Source: Hyphococcus sp.
GTDB lineage: Bacteria > Pseudomonadota > Alphaproteobacteria > Caulobacterales > Parvularculaceae
Length of the DNA stretch: 46,496 nt
Direction: 5' to 3'
Assembly (NCBI GenBank): GCA_021776295.1
Contig: JAJFGE010000108.1
Span: 1 to 46,496, forward strand
The notes beneath the pieces were generated by a model, which saw only the letters and a program-made list of their open reading frames with translations, had not been told where the DNA came from and did not search any database. Shown here in pieces: positions 1 to 9,435 of the stretch. Position 1 is the stretch's first letter; the number at the start of each line of letters is the position of its first letter. The position numbers and the translations under genes are program-made.

Positions 1-40
1 CAGATTCTCCCAAGGCGGGAACGCGGATTTCGGTCGACAT
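1..40 (-). CDS. sucB: 2-oxoglutarate dehydrogenase E2 (dihydrolipoyl succinyltransferase), N-terminal fragment
   Basis: Only the first 13 codons are inside the window. They read MSTEIRVPALGES, the characteristic start of the lipoyl domain of the succinyltransferase E2 subunit of the 2-oxoglutarate dehydrogenase complex. A GGAG Shine-Dalgarno motif lies at 47-50, 6 bases before the ATG. The gene starts 26 bases after the sucA stop on the same strand, so it is very probably cotranscribed with the E1 gene. The rest of the gene lies to the left of the window. Confidence 0.85.
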   Translation of the reverse strand, partial: MSTEIRVPALGES

Positions 41-66
41 GATATTCTCCGTTGCGAAGGACGCCG

Positions 67-3027
67 CTACATCGCGAGCGCGTCGTCCAAAAAGGCGTCC
101 AGTTCTTTCTTGTGCCGGCTCATCAGGCCGGTGGCGGGCGATGCGGAAGCCGGCCGGCCGGCATAGCGGGCGCGTTTGTGTTTGGCGCCGATCTGATCAA
201 GCGTCCATTCCAGGTTTGGCTCCATAAAGAACCACGAGCCCATATTTTTAGGCTCTTCCTGACACCACACGATTTCGGCGTCTTTGAAGCGCTGCAGTTC
301 TTTAATCAAGGAATGCGCCGGGAACGGATAAAACTGTTCAACGCGCATCAGATAGATATTGTCTAGCCCACGCTTTTCACGATCTTCCAAAAGATCGAAA
401 TAAACTTTGCCCGAGCACAAAACAACGCGCTTGATTTTAGCGTCCGAGACGAGCTTGACCGTCGAGCCGGGCTTGGATTCGGCGTCATCCCACAGCACCC
501 GGTGAAACGACGAACCGGGCCCCATTTCATCCAGCGTGGAGATGCATTTTTTGTGACGCAAGAGCGATTTCGGCGTCATCAATATCAGCGGCTTCCTGAA
601 ATTCCGCCGCATTTGCCGGCGAAGAATGTGGAAATAGTTTGCTGGCGTAGTGCAATTGGCGACTTGCATATTGTCTTGCGCGCAGAGCTGCAAAAACCGT
701 TCTAGCCTGGCCGAGGAATGTTCCGGGCCCTGGCCTTCATAGCCATGCGGCAATAACAGGACGAGGCCGCACATGCGCAACCATTTGCGTTCGCCGGAAG
801 ATAAAAACTGATCGATGATAATCTGCGCGCCGTTGACGAAATCGCCAAACTGGCCTTCCCACATGACCAGGAATTTTGGATTGGCGAGAGAATACCCATA
901 TTCAAAACCCATCACCGCAAATTCCGACAGGTTGGAATCATGAACCTCGAACGTTGCATTGGCGTTTTCGAGATGGCGCAGCGGGGTATAGGTGGTTTCG
1001 GTTTCCTGATCGATGAACACTGCATGGCGTTGAGAGAACGTGCCGCGGCGCGAATCCTGCCCCGACAGCCTGACGCCGAAACCGTCCTGCAATAGCGAGC
1101 CAAAAGCCAGCGCCTCGGCAGTCGCCCAGTCTATACCGGCGCCCTGTTCGAGGGCTTTGCGCTTATGGTCAATAATGCGCGCCAGGGTTTTGTGGATTTT
1201 GAAGTTTTCCGGATAGTGCGTCAGCGCCGCGCCAATGGTGTTGAGGTCATCCATAGCGACCGCCGTGTCGCCGCGCCGGTCATCGTTGATCGGCTGGACA
1301 AATCCCGACCACTGTCCATCAAGCCAATCGGCTTTGTTGGGTTTAAACGCTTCGGCGCTGTCAAATTCTTCGCCCAAAAATTTGCGGAACCGCTCGCGCT
1401 GAACTTCGCCGTCGCCTTTGGCGATGACGCCTTGCTCTTCAAGCCTCCCGGCGTAGATTTCTCTGGTGGTCGCCAGCGCGCGAATTTTTTTATACATGCG
1501 CGGCTGTGTAAAGCTCGGCTCATCGCCTTCATTGTGGCCAAAACGGCGATAGCAAAACATGTCGATGACCGCATCGGCGCCAAATTTTTGTCGAAACTCG
1601 GCGGCGATTTTAGCAGCGTAAACCACCGCTTCGGGATCGTCGCCATTGGCGTGAAAAATCGGCGCCTCGACCATTTTTGCAACGTCGGACGGATAGGGCG
1701 AGGAGCGGGAAAACTGCGGGCTGGTGGTAAAGCCGATTTGATTATTGACAATAAAGTGAATGGTGCCGCCGGTGTTGTAGCCGCGCAGCCCGGAGAGCCC
1801 GAAACATTCCGCGACAATACCCTGGCCGGCAAAAGCTGCGTCGCCATGCAACAACAATGGCAACACATGGGTGCGCGGCGCATCCAGATCGGGCGGCTCA
1901 ATGCGGTCCTGTTTGGAGCGCGCCTTGCCGAGCACCACCGGGTTCACCGCTTCCAGATGCGAAGGGTTGGCGGTCAACGACAGGTGCACGCGATTGTTGT
2001 CAAACTCGCGGTCCGACGAGGCGCCAAGATGATATTTAACGTCCCCCGATCCGCCAATATCGTCCGGCGTCACCGACCCGCCCTGAAACTCATGGAATAT
2101 ATGGTGGTAGGGTTTGCCCATCACCGCAGCCAGAAGATTTAACCGGCCGCGATGCGGCATGCCGATAATGATCTCTTTAACCCCAAGCGCGCCGCCGCGT
2201 TTGATGATCTGTTCCAGCGCCGGCGCCAGCGCTTCGGCGCCGTCAAGACCAAAACGCTTGGTGCCGGTATATTTGGCGTTGAGAAAATTCTCAAAACCCT
2301 CCGCCTCGATCAGCTTGTTCAAGATCGCCTTTTTACCTTCTGGCGTGAAGGAAATGTCCTTGTCCGGACCTTCAATGCGATGCTGTATCCACGCCTTTTG
2401 CTCCGGATTGGTAATGTGCATGAACTCAACGGCGAAGGTCCCGCAATAGGTCCGCTTCAAGATCGCCATGATCTGACGCAAGTTTGCAGTCTCAAGACCC
2501 AGCACATGGTCGATGAAGATCGGCCGCTCCATATCGGCCTCGGTAAAGCCCAGCGTCGCCGGGTCCAGTTCCGGGTGGATTTCCTTTTTTTGCAGGCCGA
2601 GCGGGTCAAGGTCGGCGATCAAATGGCCGCGGATGCGATAGGCGCGGATCAACATCAGCGCGCGCAGCGAATCCTTGGTCGCCTGGCGCACATCTTCTTG
2701 CGTTGACGCGGCCGGCGCGCGCGCTTCAATCTTGGCTTTCAGGATTTGTTCCGCATCACCCCAATTGCCGTCCATCGCCGCCGTTAATTCGCCATTCGGG
2801 GTCGGCGGCCAGTCTCTGCGGGCCCAGCTCGGACCGTCGGCTTGCTGGCTCCCGTTCGGGCGGTCGCCTTCGCGCTCGAAGAAATCGCGCCATTCGGGGC
2901 TTAGCGAGGCCGGATCCTTAGCGAAGCGCGCATAAAGCGCCTCCAGATATTGGGTGTTGGACCCGGATAATACGGATCGTTCGGGGGCGCTCCTGCTGTC
3001 TTGCGGCGCCGCTCCATCTTTTGCCAT
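67..3027 (-). CDS. sucA: 2-oxoglutarate dehydrogenase E1 component
   Basis: Thiamine-diphosphate-dependent decarboxylating subunit of the 2-oxoglutarate dehydrogenase complex (TCA cycle, cytosol). The protein is 986 residues. The N-terminal E2-binding segment NTQYLEALYARFAKDP lies near residues 24-39, the thiamine-diphosphate motif HGDAAFAGQG near 394-403, and NNQIGFTT near 428. Length matches alphaproteobacterial SucA, which runs longer than the 933 residues of E. coli. I chose the ATG at 3027 because the open frame upstream begins only with TTG (3096) and MAKDG fits the family's N-terminus; GGA lies about 8 bases upstream. sucD ends 102 bases upstream and sucB starts 26 bases downstream on the same strand. 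Identification is secure; the start is likely. Confidence 0.97.
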   Translation of the reverse strand: MAKDGAAPQDSRSAPERSVLSGSNTQYLEALYARFAKDPASLSPEWRDFFEREGDRPNGSQQADGPSWARRDWPPTPNGELTAAMDGNWGDAEQILKAKIEARAPAASTQEDVRQATKDSLRALMLIRAYRIRGHLIADLDPLGLQKKEIHPELDPATLGFTEADMERPIFIDHVLGLETANLRQIMAILKRTYCGTFAVEFMHITNPEQKAWIQHRIEGPDKDISFTPEGKKAILNKLIEAEGFENFLNAKYTGTKRFGLDGAEALAPALEQIIKRGGALGVKEIIIGMPHRGRLNLLAAVMGKPYHHIFHEFQGGSVTPDDIGGSGDVKYHLGASSDREFDNNRVHLSLTANPSHLEAVNPVVLGKARSKQDRIEPPDLDAPRTHVLPLLLHGDAAFAGQGIVAECFGLSGLRGYNTGGTIHFIVNNQIGFTTSPQFSRSSPYPSDVAKMVEAPIFHANGDDPEAVVYAAKIAAEFRQKFGADAVIDMFCYRRFGHNEGDEPSFTQPRMYKKIRALATTREIYAGRLEEQGVIAKGDGEVQRERFRKFLGEEFDSAEAFKPNKADWLDGQWSGFVQPINDDRRGDTAVAMDDLNTIGAALTHYPENFKIHKTLARIIDHKRKALEQGAGIDWATAEALAFGSLLQDGFGVRLSGQDSRRGTFSQRHAVFIDQETETTYTPLRHLENANATFEVHDSNLSEFAVMGFEYGYSLANPKFLVMWEGQFGDFVNGAQIIIDQFLSSGERKWLRMCGLVLLLPHGYEGQGPEHSSARLERFLQLCAQDNMQVANCTTPANYFHILRRQMRRNFRKPLILMTPKSLLRHKKCISTLDEMGPGSSFHRVLWDDAESKPGSTVKLVSDAKIKRVVLCSGKVYFDLLEDREKRGLDNIYLMRVEQFYPFPAHSLIKELQRFKDAEIVWCQEEPKNMGSWFFMEPNLEWTLDQIGAKHKRARYAGRPASASPATGLMSRHKKELDAFLDDALAM

Positions 3028-3129
3028 CACGCGTTCCAACTCTTTCGTCGTTCGCTCGTTGGCTTTTCTAAATACGCCAACTCCCGGACGATTCAATGAC
3101 TAAACACGTAACATTAACCATCGAGAGGT

Positions 3130-4041
3130 TTATTTTTTAAGAATTTCTAACAACGTCCGGCCCATGGCGCCCGGGGTCGGCGAAACCGCTATGCCGGCGG
3201 ATTTCATCGCCTCGATTTTCGCCTCGGCGGTGTCTTCCGCTCCAGAAACCAGCGCCCCGGCATGGCCCATCCGCCGTCCAGGCGGCGCGGTGACACCGGC
3301 GATGAAGCCGACCGTGGGTTTTTTGATCTTATGGGCTTTGAGGAACTTGGCCGCATCCGCCTCCGCAGAGCCGCCAATCTCGCCAATCATGATGATCGAA
3401 TGGGTATCCTCGTCATGGAGGAACATATCCAGCACCTCAATAAAGTCCGTCCCCTTCACCGGATCGCCGCCAATCCCGACACAGGTCGATTGCCCCAATC
3501 CGGCAACCGTTGTCTGATGCACCGCCTCATAGGTTAAGGTGCCCGAGCGGGAGATGACGCCGACATGGCCTTTGCGGTGAATATGGCCCGGCATAATCCC
3601 GATTTTACATTCATCCGGAGTGATGACGCCGGGGCAATTGGGCCCGACAAGCCGTGTCATCGAGCCATCAAGGGCGCGCTTCACCTTGACCATATCCAGC
3701 ACCGGAATGCCCTCGGTGATGCAGATCGCCAGCGGAATTTCCGCAGCGATGGTCTCCAGTATCGCATCTGCCGCAAATGGCGGCGGCACGTAGATCACAG
3801 AAGCATCCGCACCGGTTTTCTCTCGCGCCTCGGCGACCGTATCGAAGACAGGCAGGCTCGCCCCCTTTGCCGCGTCCGGCGCCTCATCGCCAGCCTTCCA
3901 GCTCTGGCCGCCCTTGCCGGGGGTCACGCCGCCGACCATCTTTGTGCCATAGGCAATCGCCTGCTCGGTGTGGAATGTGCCGGTATCGCCGGTCAGGCCC
4001 TGGCATATGACTTTGGTTTTCTTGTCGATGAGAATGGACAT
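3130..4041 (-). CDS. sucD: succinyl-CoA ligase [ADP/GDP-forming] subunit alpha
   Basis: Alpha subunit of succinyl-CoA synthetase, which binds CoA and carries the phosphohistidine of the reaction succinyl-CoA + ADP + Pi = succinate + ATP + CoA. The protein is 303 residues. It starts [18 protein letters not shown], has the CoA-binding Rossmann region, and has the active-site motif GHAGA at 259-263 (His260). The ATG at 4041 has a GCGGAG ribosome site just upstream; the longer frame to 4104 starts with TTG and is not conserved. Unusually, its partner sucC is not the adjacent gene: a cupin gene and an FkbM methyltransferase gene lie between them, all on the same strand. Confidence 0.97.
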   Translation of the reverse strand: MSILIDKKTKVICQGLTGDTGTFHTEQAIAYGTKMVGGVTPGKGGQSWKAGDEAPDAAKGASLPVFDTVAEAREKTGADASVIYVPPPFAADAILETIAAEIPLAICITEGIPVLDMVKVKRALDGSMTRLVGPNCPGVITPDECKIGIMPGHIHRKGHVGVISRSGTLTYEAVHQTTVAGLGQSTCVGIGGDPVKGTDFIEVLDMFLHDEDTHSIIMIGEIGGSAEADAAKFLKAHKIKKPTVGFIAGVTAPPGRRMGHAGALVSGAEDTAEAKIEAMKSAGIAVSPTPGAMGRTLLEILKK

Positions 4042-4144
4042 GGGGGCTCCGCAAGAGGGGTCGGGATCAGCCTCGGTCTTAACTGCGCCCGACGACCGGA
4101 GCAACCGGCAAACTCTTGCACGGTTGAAGGCAATGGGGTCGGCC

Positions 4145-4519
4145 TTAAAGCTCGGGCAGGTCGCGTTTGGTCCGCGCCGAGGCGTTCTCCCCGGTGTTCA
4201 GCGTGCCGGCATCCTCAATCATCATGATCCAGCATTCTTCCTCTGCGACCGGCATATGCTCAACACCGGCGGGCACAACCAGGAAATCGCCTTCGCCCAT
4301 CGCAATATCGCGATCCCTGAAGCGCATAGTGAAGCCGCCTTTGACCACAAAGAACGCTTCATCGACGCCGTCATGATGGTGCCATTCAAACGCGCCGTTG
4401 ATTTTTGCAAGCCGCACTTCCTGATTGTTCACCCGCCCGGCAATATGCGGCGACCAGGCCTCAGGGATGCGGTCGAAGGCTGAAGCGATGTTGAGCTTTT
4501 TTATCGTCTCAGCGTTCAT
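4145..4519 (-). CDS. small single-domain cupin protein
   Basis: A 124-residue cytosolic protein with one Cupin_2-type beta-barrel. The first cupin motif is visible as WHHHDGVDE (residues 46-54) with metal-ligand candidates His47, His49 and Glu54. The second motif has [12 protein letters not shown] ending at His88. Metal binding is therefore likely; the substrate is unknown. The gene lies inside the sucC-sucD interval, 103 bases before sucD and 58 bases after the methyltransferase, and is probably transcribed with them. Stand-alone cupins of this size have been given many functions (sugar isomerases, dioxygenases, storage), so nothing more specific is claimed. Confidence 0.85.
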   Translation of the reverse strand: MNAETIKKLNIASAFDRIPEAWSPHIAGRVNNQEVRLAKINGAFEWHHHDGVDEAFFVVKGGFTMRFRDRDIAMGEGDFLVVPAGVEHMPVAEEECWIMMIEDAGTLNTGENASARTKRDLPEL

Positions 4520-4577
4520 CGCTAGCCCTTTCGATCACAGGCAAAGCCTCGCGCACGCGAAAATAACATCTTTAACG

Positions 4578-5450
4578 TCACTCTGTTTTCGAGCGATATC
4601 CATAGAGTGTATCGCGTATGTAAGGCCGCGGATCGTCGTCGCGGTTACGCAGACGAAACCCGGCTTTGGTCAATATCTCAGCAACGGCGGCTTTGGTCCG
4701 AAAATATTCGCTTTCGCCGCGCACTGTCCTAAAGTCGTGACAGGAAATAGCCACAGCCGACGTATTCGCCAACATCTTCGGCATGCCTTGGAGCGCGGCC
4801 GTTTCTGCGCCCTCAATATTCATTTTCAACAATGACACATGCTTGATTCCAAGCTCATCGGCGAGGTCGTCAAATCGCCTTAGGGGAACCTCCACGCCAC
4901 TTTCAGCCCCGGTAACATCTTCAGCGATCGTATTGTGGACCTCATCGTCATTGCCGGAAATCTCGACCATTCCATTGGCGTCGCCGACAGCGACGCCAAG
5001 CGGCGTTACGTTATCGAGCCCAGACCATTTGCAGGTCTTTTCAAGCTTTCGAAAGGCAACCGGATGCGCCTCGATAGCAACAACCCTACCGGTAGGGCCT
5101 ACAGCGCGTGAAAATATCAGCGCATCGTTGCCAAATCCGGCGCCCACATCGACGACGACATCACCGGGCTCGGCATTGTTTGCAAAAAACCAATAGTCAG
5201 CCGGGTCCTCCAGCCACGTCTTGTGCTGGCTATTCCAAATTTTGAATTCATCAATGTAATAATTGAAGCGCGCCTTGTCTCCAAAGCTAGCATCGCCAAT
5301 CCTCCGCACCCATATTTCATCAAAGAAAAGCGCAACATCTTGTCCGGTGATGCGCCGAGCAAAGTGAGTGCCGAAGAAGGCAAGAACGTGGTGCAATCCT
5401 GCGGCCTCAATAGCGTGGATAAGACGTCGAGTGAGCGTTGCGTTGCTCAT
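4578..5450 (-). CDS. FkbM family SAM-dependent methyltransferase
   Basis: A 290-residue methyltransferase. The SAM-binding motif I is VVDVGAGFGNDA (about 99-110). The acidic residue of motif II is in VVAIEAHP, and the FkbM hallmark KMNIEGAE lies at 209-216. About 95 residues precede the catalytic fold, more than in minimal FkbM proteins. FkbM enzymes usually O-methylate sugars or small metabolites; the acceptor here cannot be read from sequence. It starts 49 bases after the sucC stop on the same strand, so it sits in the middle of the sucC-sucD-sucA-sucB cluster. That position is odd, and could mean a metabolite-related role or simply an insertion that exploits a strong promoter. Confidence 0.9.
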   Translation of the reverse strand: MSNATLTRRLIHAIEAAGLHHVLAFFGTHFARRITGQDVALFFDEIWVRRIGDASFGDKARFNYYIDEFKIWNSQHKTWLEDPADYWFFANNAEPGDVVVDVGAGFGNDALIFSRAVGPTGRVVAIEAHPVAFRKLEKTCKWSGLDNVTPLGVAVGDANGMVEISGNDDEVHNTIAEDVTGAESGVEVPLRRFDDLADELGIKHVSLLKMNIEGAETAALQGMPKMLANTSAVAISCHDFRTVRGESEYFRTKAAVAEILTKAGFRLRNRDDDPRPYIRDTLYGYRSKTE

Positions 5451-5499
5451 TTTGATTGCCCCCGCATCACTGCGCCTTGATCACCAGCAGGCGCGACCA

Positions 5500-6693
5500 T
5501 CACCCCTGCACCGCAGCCACAACTTTCTTCGCGGCGTCTTCCAAATCATCCGCTGTCGTGATCTTCAGCCCTGAATTGGCGAGGATTTTCTTGCCCTCAT
5601 CGACATTGGTGCCCTCCAGGCGGACCACTAGCGGGTCTTCCAGGCCGACCTCTTTGACAGCCGCAACGATGCCCTCGGCGATGATGTCGCAACGCATGAT
5701 GCCGCCGAAGATATTGACGAGGATGCCTTTGACGCCCGGATCGGTGGTGATGATTTTGAAGGCTTCAGTGACTTTTTCTTTAGTGGCGCCGCCGCCGACA
5801 TCGAGGAAGTTTGCAGGCTCGGCGCCATAATGCTTGATGATGTCCATCGTCGCCATGGCGAGGCCCGCGCCATTGACCATGCAGCCAATATTGCCATCGA
5901 GCTTGACGTAAGACAAATCATATTCGGAAGCTTTCAGCTCCATCGGGTCTTCTTCTGTTTCGTCGCGCATTTCCAATATGTTCTGATGACGGAACATTGC
6001 GTTGGGGTCGAACCCGACTTTGGCGTCGAGCACCAGCAAATCACCGGCTTTGGTGACCACCAGTGGATTAATTTCCAGAAGGCTCATATCCTTTTCAGTG
6101 AACGCCTTATAAAGCGCCGGGATGAGGCGCCCGCATTGTTTTGCCGGCGCGCCTTTAAGGCCAAGCGCCTGGGCGATGCGCCGGGAATGGTGCGGCATGC
6201 ATCCGGTCACCGGGTCAATACTGACGGTGACTATTTTCTCCGGCGTTTGCTCAGCGACCTCTTCGATATTCATCCCGCCTTCGGTCGAAGCGATAAAGGC
6301 GATGCGCCCTTGCCCTCTGTCCACCAGCGCCGAGAGATAAAGCTCGGTCTCGATATCAGCGCCATTTTCAATATAAATCCGCCCGACTGTCTTGCCGGCG
6401 GCGCCAGTCTGCTTGGTGATCAGGGTAGCGCCAAGCATCTGTTTGGCGAACTGCGCTGCTTCTTCCGGCGTTTTGGCGATCCGCACGCCGCCAGCCTCGC
6501 CGGCAGTCTGTTCTTTGAACTTGCCCTTGCCGCGCCCGCCGGCGTGGATTTGCGCTTTCACCACATAGACCGGGCCCGGCAGCTCTTTTGCCGCCGCTTC
6601 CGCCTCTTTGGCCTTAAAGACGGCGCGGCCATCGGAGACCGGCGCGCCATATTCTTTCAACAGGCGCTTGGCTTGGTATTCGTGAATGTTCAT
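5500..6693 (-). CDS. sucC: succinyl-CoA ligase [ADP-forming] subunit beta
   Basis: Beta subunit of succinyl-CoA synthetase, carrying the ATP-grasp nucleotide-binding domain. The 397-residue length is normal for the family. It begins [19 protein letters not shown], has the GGRGKGK phosphate-binding loop in the ATP-grasp part, and has FLDVGGGA in the C-terminal domain that contacts the alpha subunit. The ATG at 6693 is preceded by GGAG with 8-base spacing. It is the first gene of the minus-strand TCA cluster after a 71-base gap holding a candidate promoter. In most bacteria sucC abuts sucD; here about 1.46 kb separate them. Confidence 0.97.
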   Translation of the reverse strand: MNIHEYQAKRLLKEYGAPVSDGRAVFKAKEAEAAAKELPGPVYVVKAQIHAGGRGKGKFKEQTAGEAGGVRIAKTPEEAAQFAKQMLGATLITKQTGAAGKTVGRIYIENGADIETELYLSALVDRGQGRIAFIASTEGGMNIEEVAEQTPEKIVTVSIDPVTGCMPHHSRRIAQALGLKGAPAKQCGRLIPALYKAFTEKDMSLLEINPLVVTKAGDLLVLDAKVGFDPNAMFRHQNILEMRDETEEDPMELKASEYDLSYVKLDGNIGCMVNGAGLAMATMDIIKHYGAEPANFLDVGGGATKEKVTEAFKIITTDPGVKGILVNIFGGIMRCDIIAEGIVAAVKEVGLEDPLVVRLEGTNVDEGKKILANSGLKITTADDLEDAAKKVVAAVQG

Positions 6694-6727
6694 GAAAACG
6701 TCTCCGGCGTTCTAGGTTGCATATGCG

Positions 6728-6755
6728 GTTATAGCTGCGCCGAAATGTTAAACAA
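6728..6755 (-). promoter_or_regulatory. candidate sigma-70 promoter for the sucC-fkbM-cupin-sucDAB cluster
   Basis: On the minus strand, TTGTTT (6750-6755) and TATAAC (6728-6733) are separated by 16 bases, 35 bases before the sucC ATG. The -10 box matches the consensus at five of six positions; the -35 box is weak. No operator is recognised. This is a pattern match only. Confidence 0.35.
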
Positions 6756-6764
6756 CTGTTCGGA

Positions 6765-7463
6765 TCAACCACTGTGCCGACATTGACGAAGGGGGCGCCG
6801 CTGGCGACCTTCACTGTCAAAATTATCTGGCGACAGCCAAGCCTCAAACCCGGCTTTAACCTGCAGCCATTCGCTGTCGATGATGGAGAACCAGGCGGTG
6901 TCGCGGTTTTCGCCCTTAACCACCATATCCTGGCGGAAGACGCCCTCGAATTTAAAGCCCAAACGCTCCGCGGCAGACTTTGAGGCGGCGTTATCGTCGT
7001 TGCATTTCCACTCGTAGCGGCGATAGCCGAGATCGTCGAAAATATGCCGCGCCATCAAATACATTGCCTCACTGGCGGCGGGGGTTCTTTGCAGCTGTTT
7101 TGAAAAAACAATGCAGCCGATTTCGACCGACCCCGCCTCAGGGCGGATGCGCATATAACTCGCCATGCCCAAAACCTCCTCTGTTTCGGCCGCACGGATA
7201 ATATGCGTGCGCCAGTTTTGAACATCGGCCACGTATACTATGGCATCAGCCAGCTCAACGGCGGATGCGCAAGGCCCAAACGGAATATATCGCCACAGAG
7301 CATTGTTGCTGGCGCCGCCAATCGCAGCGAACAACGCGTCGCGATCACGGTCCGGCGAGAAGGCGTCAACCTGCACGAAGGCGCCGCGGACGCTTGACAA
7401 AGCGGGCGGCGCGCATAGCTTCCAATTGTGCAAATCCGTCATGGTTTCCGACCCATACTGCAT
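6765..7463 (-). CDS. GNAT family N-acetyltransferase
   Basis: A 232-residue acetyltransferase of the RimJ/RimL-like GNAT group. The substrate and acetyl-CoA regions read in order: an N-terminal beta-alpha part containing the segment ALWRYIPFGP, the beta-strand pair around VLGMASYMRIRPEAGSVEIG, the CoA-binding turn QLQRTPAASEA (about 122-132), and NAASKSAAERLGFKFEG, typical of the last GNAT helix and strand. The acceptor is unknown. The ATG at 7463 has an excellent GAGGAG site 4 bases upstream; a second ATG at 7442 is possible. It is divergent from the ABM-domain gene (74-base gap) and lies upstream of sucC on the same strand. Confidence 0.9.
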   Translation of the reverse strand: MQYGSETMTDLHNWKLCAPPALSSVRGAFVQVDAFSPDRDRDALFAAIGGASNNALWRYIPFGPCASAVELADAIVYVADVQNWRTHIIRAAETEEVLGMASYMRIRPEAGSVEIGCIVFSKQLQRTPAASEAMYLMARHIFDDLGYRRYEWKCNDDNAASKSAAERLGFKFEGVFRQDMVVKGENRDTAWFSIIDSEWLQVKAGFEAWLSPDNFDSEGRQRRPLRQCRHSG

Positions 7464-7537
7464 ATTCTCCTCGACGCCGCCGCGTGCAAGCCGTTACATG
7501 CACAAAAATCAACGCAAGCAACAACAGGAGTACTGGC

Positions 7538-7843
7538 ATGATCATCGTTTCAGGAAAAGCCAAATTTAAGCCCGGCGCGATTATTGGGTTGCACGACATA
7601 ATGCAAGCGACCATCACCGAGACACGCAAAGAAGACGGCTGTATCGATTACTCCTATGGCGTCGATGTGCTCGACCCCGACGCCATTGTGGTGGTTGAAT
7701 ATTGGGAGAGTTGGGCAGCGCTCGAAAAACATTTCACCCAACCACATATGGCCGAGTGGGTCACCGCGCTCACAAAAGCCGGCGTTGTCTTGCGGGACAT
7801 AAAGTTCGTCGAGGCTGGCGAAGAAAGGGAATTCTTTCGCTAA
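7538..7843 (+). CDS. antibiotic biosynthesis monooxygenase (ABM) domain protein
   Basis: A 101-residue ferredoxin-like fold protein of the ABM/YgiN type. The pattern is a short beta strand (MIIVSGKAKFKPG), a helix, CIDYSYGVDVLDPD, VVVEYWESWAALEKHF and a C-terminal PHMAEW helix, which is the usual order of the family. Members act as cofactor-poor quinone monooxygenases or as enzymes of unknown function; the substrate here is not evident. The start at 7538 is fixed by AGGAG at 7526-7530. Its stop overlaps the end of the convergent Mur ligase gene by 4 bases. Confidence 0.88.
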   Translation: MIIVSGKAKFKPGAIIGLHDIMQATITETRKEDGCIDYSYGVDVLDPDAIVVVEYWESWAALEKHFTQPHMAEWVTALTKAGVVLRDIKFVEAGEEREFFR

Positions 7844-9240
7844 GGGCGAAGCTTTTCAACCAGCCCAGCGGCAAATATCGACAGCGTATCATCGCGCGCA
7901 CCCATGATGATAATCCGGTCTCCGGACCGTGCGCATTCAAGCAGTCTTGCGCCGCAAGCGCCCCGGTCCGGCAACGCTTCTGCATTGCCACCCGCAACCG
8001 CGACGCCTTGCGCGATATCAGCACTAGATACCGAGCGATCGACGCTGCCGCCATAATAGACCGGCTGCGGCATTATCAAAATATCGTCCGGGCTCAGATT
8101 ATCGGCAAAACAGGCGATGAATTCATCTTTCATCTTGTTAAGCGGGCCGAACCCATGCGGTTGAAACATCACCAGCAAGCGCCCGGGAAATTCGTGCAAG
8201 GCTTTAAGGCTCGCGGTGATCTTGTCGGGATTATGGGCAAAATCGTCGACGACAGTCACGCCGCCGCCCTCACCGACAAATTCAAGCCGACGCTTGACGC
8301 CCTCAAATTTGCCGAGCGCCTGCGCCGCATCCGAGACTGCAACGCCACAGGCGGTAGCGGCGGCGATGGCCGCCAGAGCATTGGAAACATTGTGGCGGCC
8401 AGGCATTTTCAGCGCCACGGGCGCCGATAGATTTTCATCGCGTCCCACGACATCAAACGAAACGCCGAATGGCTCCGGGCAGATGTTGTGCGCGCCCAAA
8501 TCACCTTTGCCAGCCTCAAGACTATAGGTGACGCATTTTGTTTCACCAAGCGCGGCAATGCGCGCTGTTTCTTCATTGTCCAAATTCAATATAGCGGTCT
8601 GCGCCCGGTCTACGAAGCCGCCAAACAGCGCGCGTAACTCAGCCATGGTTTTATGGTCAAGAGCGATATTGTTCAGCACCGCAATCTTCGGATTAAACGC
8701 TGCAATCGAGCCGTCGCTTTCGTCAACCTCGCTGACAAACGCCGCGCCGGCGCCAACTAGCGCGCTGGCGAACAGCGCATCGTCGCGGACAAAGTTTTTC
8801 ATCACCGCACCGTTCATCACCGTCGGGTCTTTGCCAGCATGGTAAAGAATCCAGCCAATCATCGCCGTCGTCGTTGATTTGCCGCTGGTGCCAGCGACGC
8901 CAATGGGACAGGCAGACTGGTTGAACAGCTGCGCCAACAGGTTCGCGCGGGTGAGCCGCACAGCGCCAATTGCATTTCCCGCCACAATATCGGGCACGGT
9001 GTCTTCAACCGCCGCAGAAGCCACCAGAATTTGGCCCGGCCGGGTCAGGCCGGTTCCGTCCTGGGCGTGGAGCGCGACGCCAAGCGACCGCAAATAATCG
9101 AACTTCGCAGCCGTCCGGCCCTGATCCAGCGCCCGGTCAGAGCCCTCCACATGGTCGCCGCGCGCACTCACAATCATCGCCAAGGGCAACATGCCCGAGC
9201 CGCCAATGCCGCAGAAGAAATAGTCTTTTGTGTCCGCCAT
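7840..9240 (-). CDS. mpl: Mur ligase family protein, probably UDP-MurNAc:tripeptide ligase (Mpl-type)
   Basis: A 466-residue Mur ligase. The N-terminal UDP-binding Rossmann region starts CGIGGSGMLPLA, the ATP-binding loop GTSGKST lies at 117-123, then the central-domain motif SEVDESDG, and the C-terminal ligase domain has GVKRRLEFVGE and DDFAHNPDKI. The MurC and Mpl enzymes share this architecture. I favour Mpl, which reattaches recycled tripeptide to UDP-MurNAc, because the divergent neighbour encodes an LD-carboxypeptidase that generates exactly such tripeptides. The cell-division murC gene would normally sit in the dcw cluster, which is absent here. The choice between MurC and Mpl rests on context. 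Confidence 0.85.
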   Translation of the reverse strand: MADTKDYFFCGIGGSGMLPLAMIVSARGDHVEGSDRALDQGRTAAKFDYLRSLGVALHAQDGTGLTRPGQILVASAAVEDTVPDIVAGNAIGAVRLTRANLLAQLFNQSACPIGVAGTSGKSTTTAMIGWILYHAGKDPTVMNGAVMKNFVRDDALFASALVGAGAAFVSEVDESDGSIAAFNPKIAVLNNIALDHKTMAELRALFGGFVDRAQTAILNLDNEETARIAALGETKCVTYSLEAGKGDLGAHNICPEPFGVSFDVVGRDENLSAPVALKMPGRHNVSNALAAIAAATACGVAVSDAAQALGKFEGVKRRLEFVGEGGGVTVVDDFAHNPDKITASLKALHEFPGRLLVMFQPHGFGPLNKMKDEFIACFADNLSPDDILIMPQPVYYGGSVDRSVSSADIAQGVAVAGGNAEALPDRGACGARLLECARSGDRIIIMGARDDTLSIFAAGLVEKLRP

Positions 9241-9315
9241 CAGGCAACCGCTATAGGGTGATTTTGTTTATAGTGCGTCATCAATCGAGTTAGGGCCTGA
9301 TTTACACCGTCTTGC

Positions 9316-9420
9316 TAGAGCGTGTTCACGAAAAGTGTAGGCGGTTTTTGGGTTCGAACACGCGACAACCAAAGGATCTGGACTGGGTTCCCGATTCGAT
9401 AAAAAGTGAATGCAGTCTAG
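9316..9420. repeat. twin-hairpin TAGAGC repeat, copy A (uninterrupted)
   Basis: A 105-base intergenic element that begins TAGAGCGTGTTCAC and ends GCAGTCTAG. It shares long blocks with 33937-34162, among them AAAAGTGTAGGCGGTTTTTG and GGGTTCCCGATTCGA. It holds a hairpin whose loop contains the reverse complement of the conserved CCGNNNCACAC, and a second one (GACTG...CAGTC) whose loop holds GATTC. It lies in the 195-base divergent gap between mpl and ldcA and ends 15 bases before the ldcA start codon, so ldcA transcription must start in or beyond it. Confidence 0.85.
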
Positions 9421-9435
9421 GCTAAAAGCTGAATT

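Noticed and set aside
1165-2142. 325-codon open frame on the plus strand inside sucA
   Set aside because: It lies wholly antisense to the conserved sucA reading frame, has no family resemblance, and arises from the GC-rich codon pattern.
5830-6786. 318-codon plus-strand open frame over sucC
   Set aside because: Antisense shadow of sucC with no known motif and no ribosome site.
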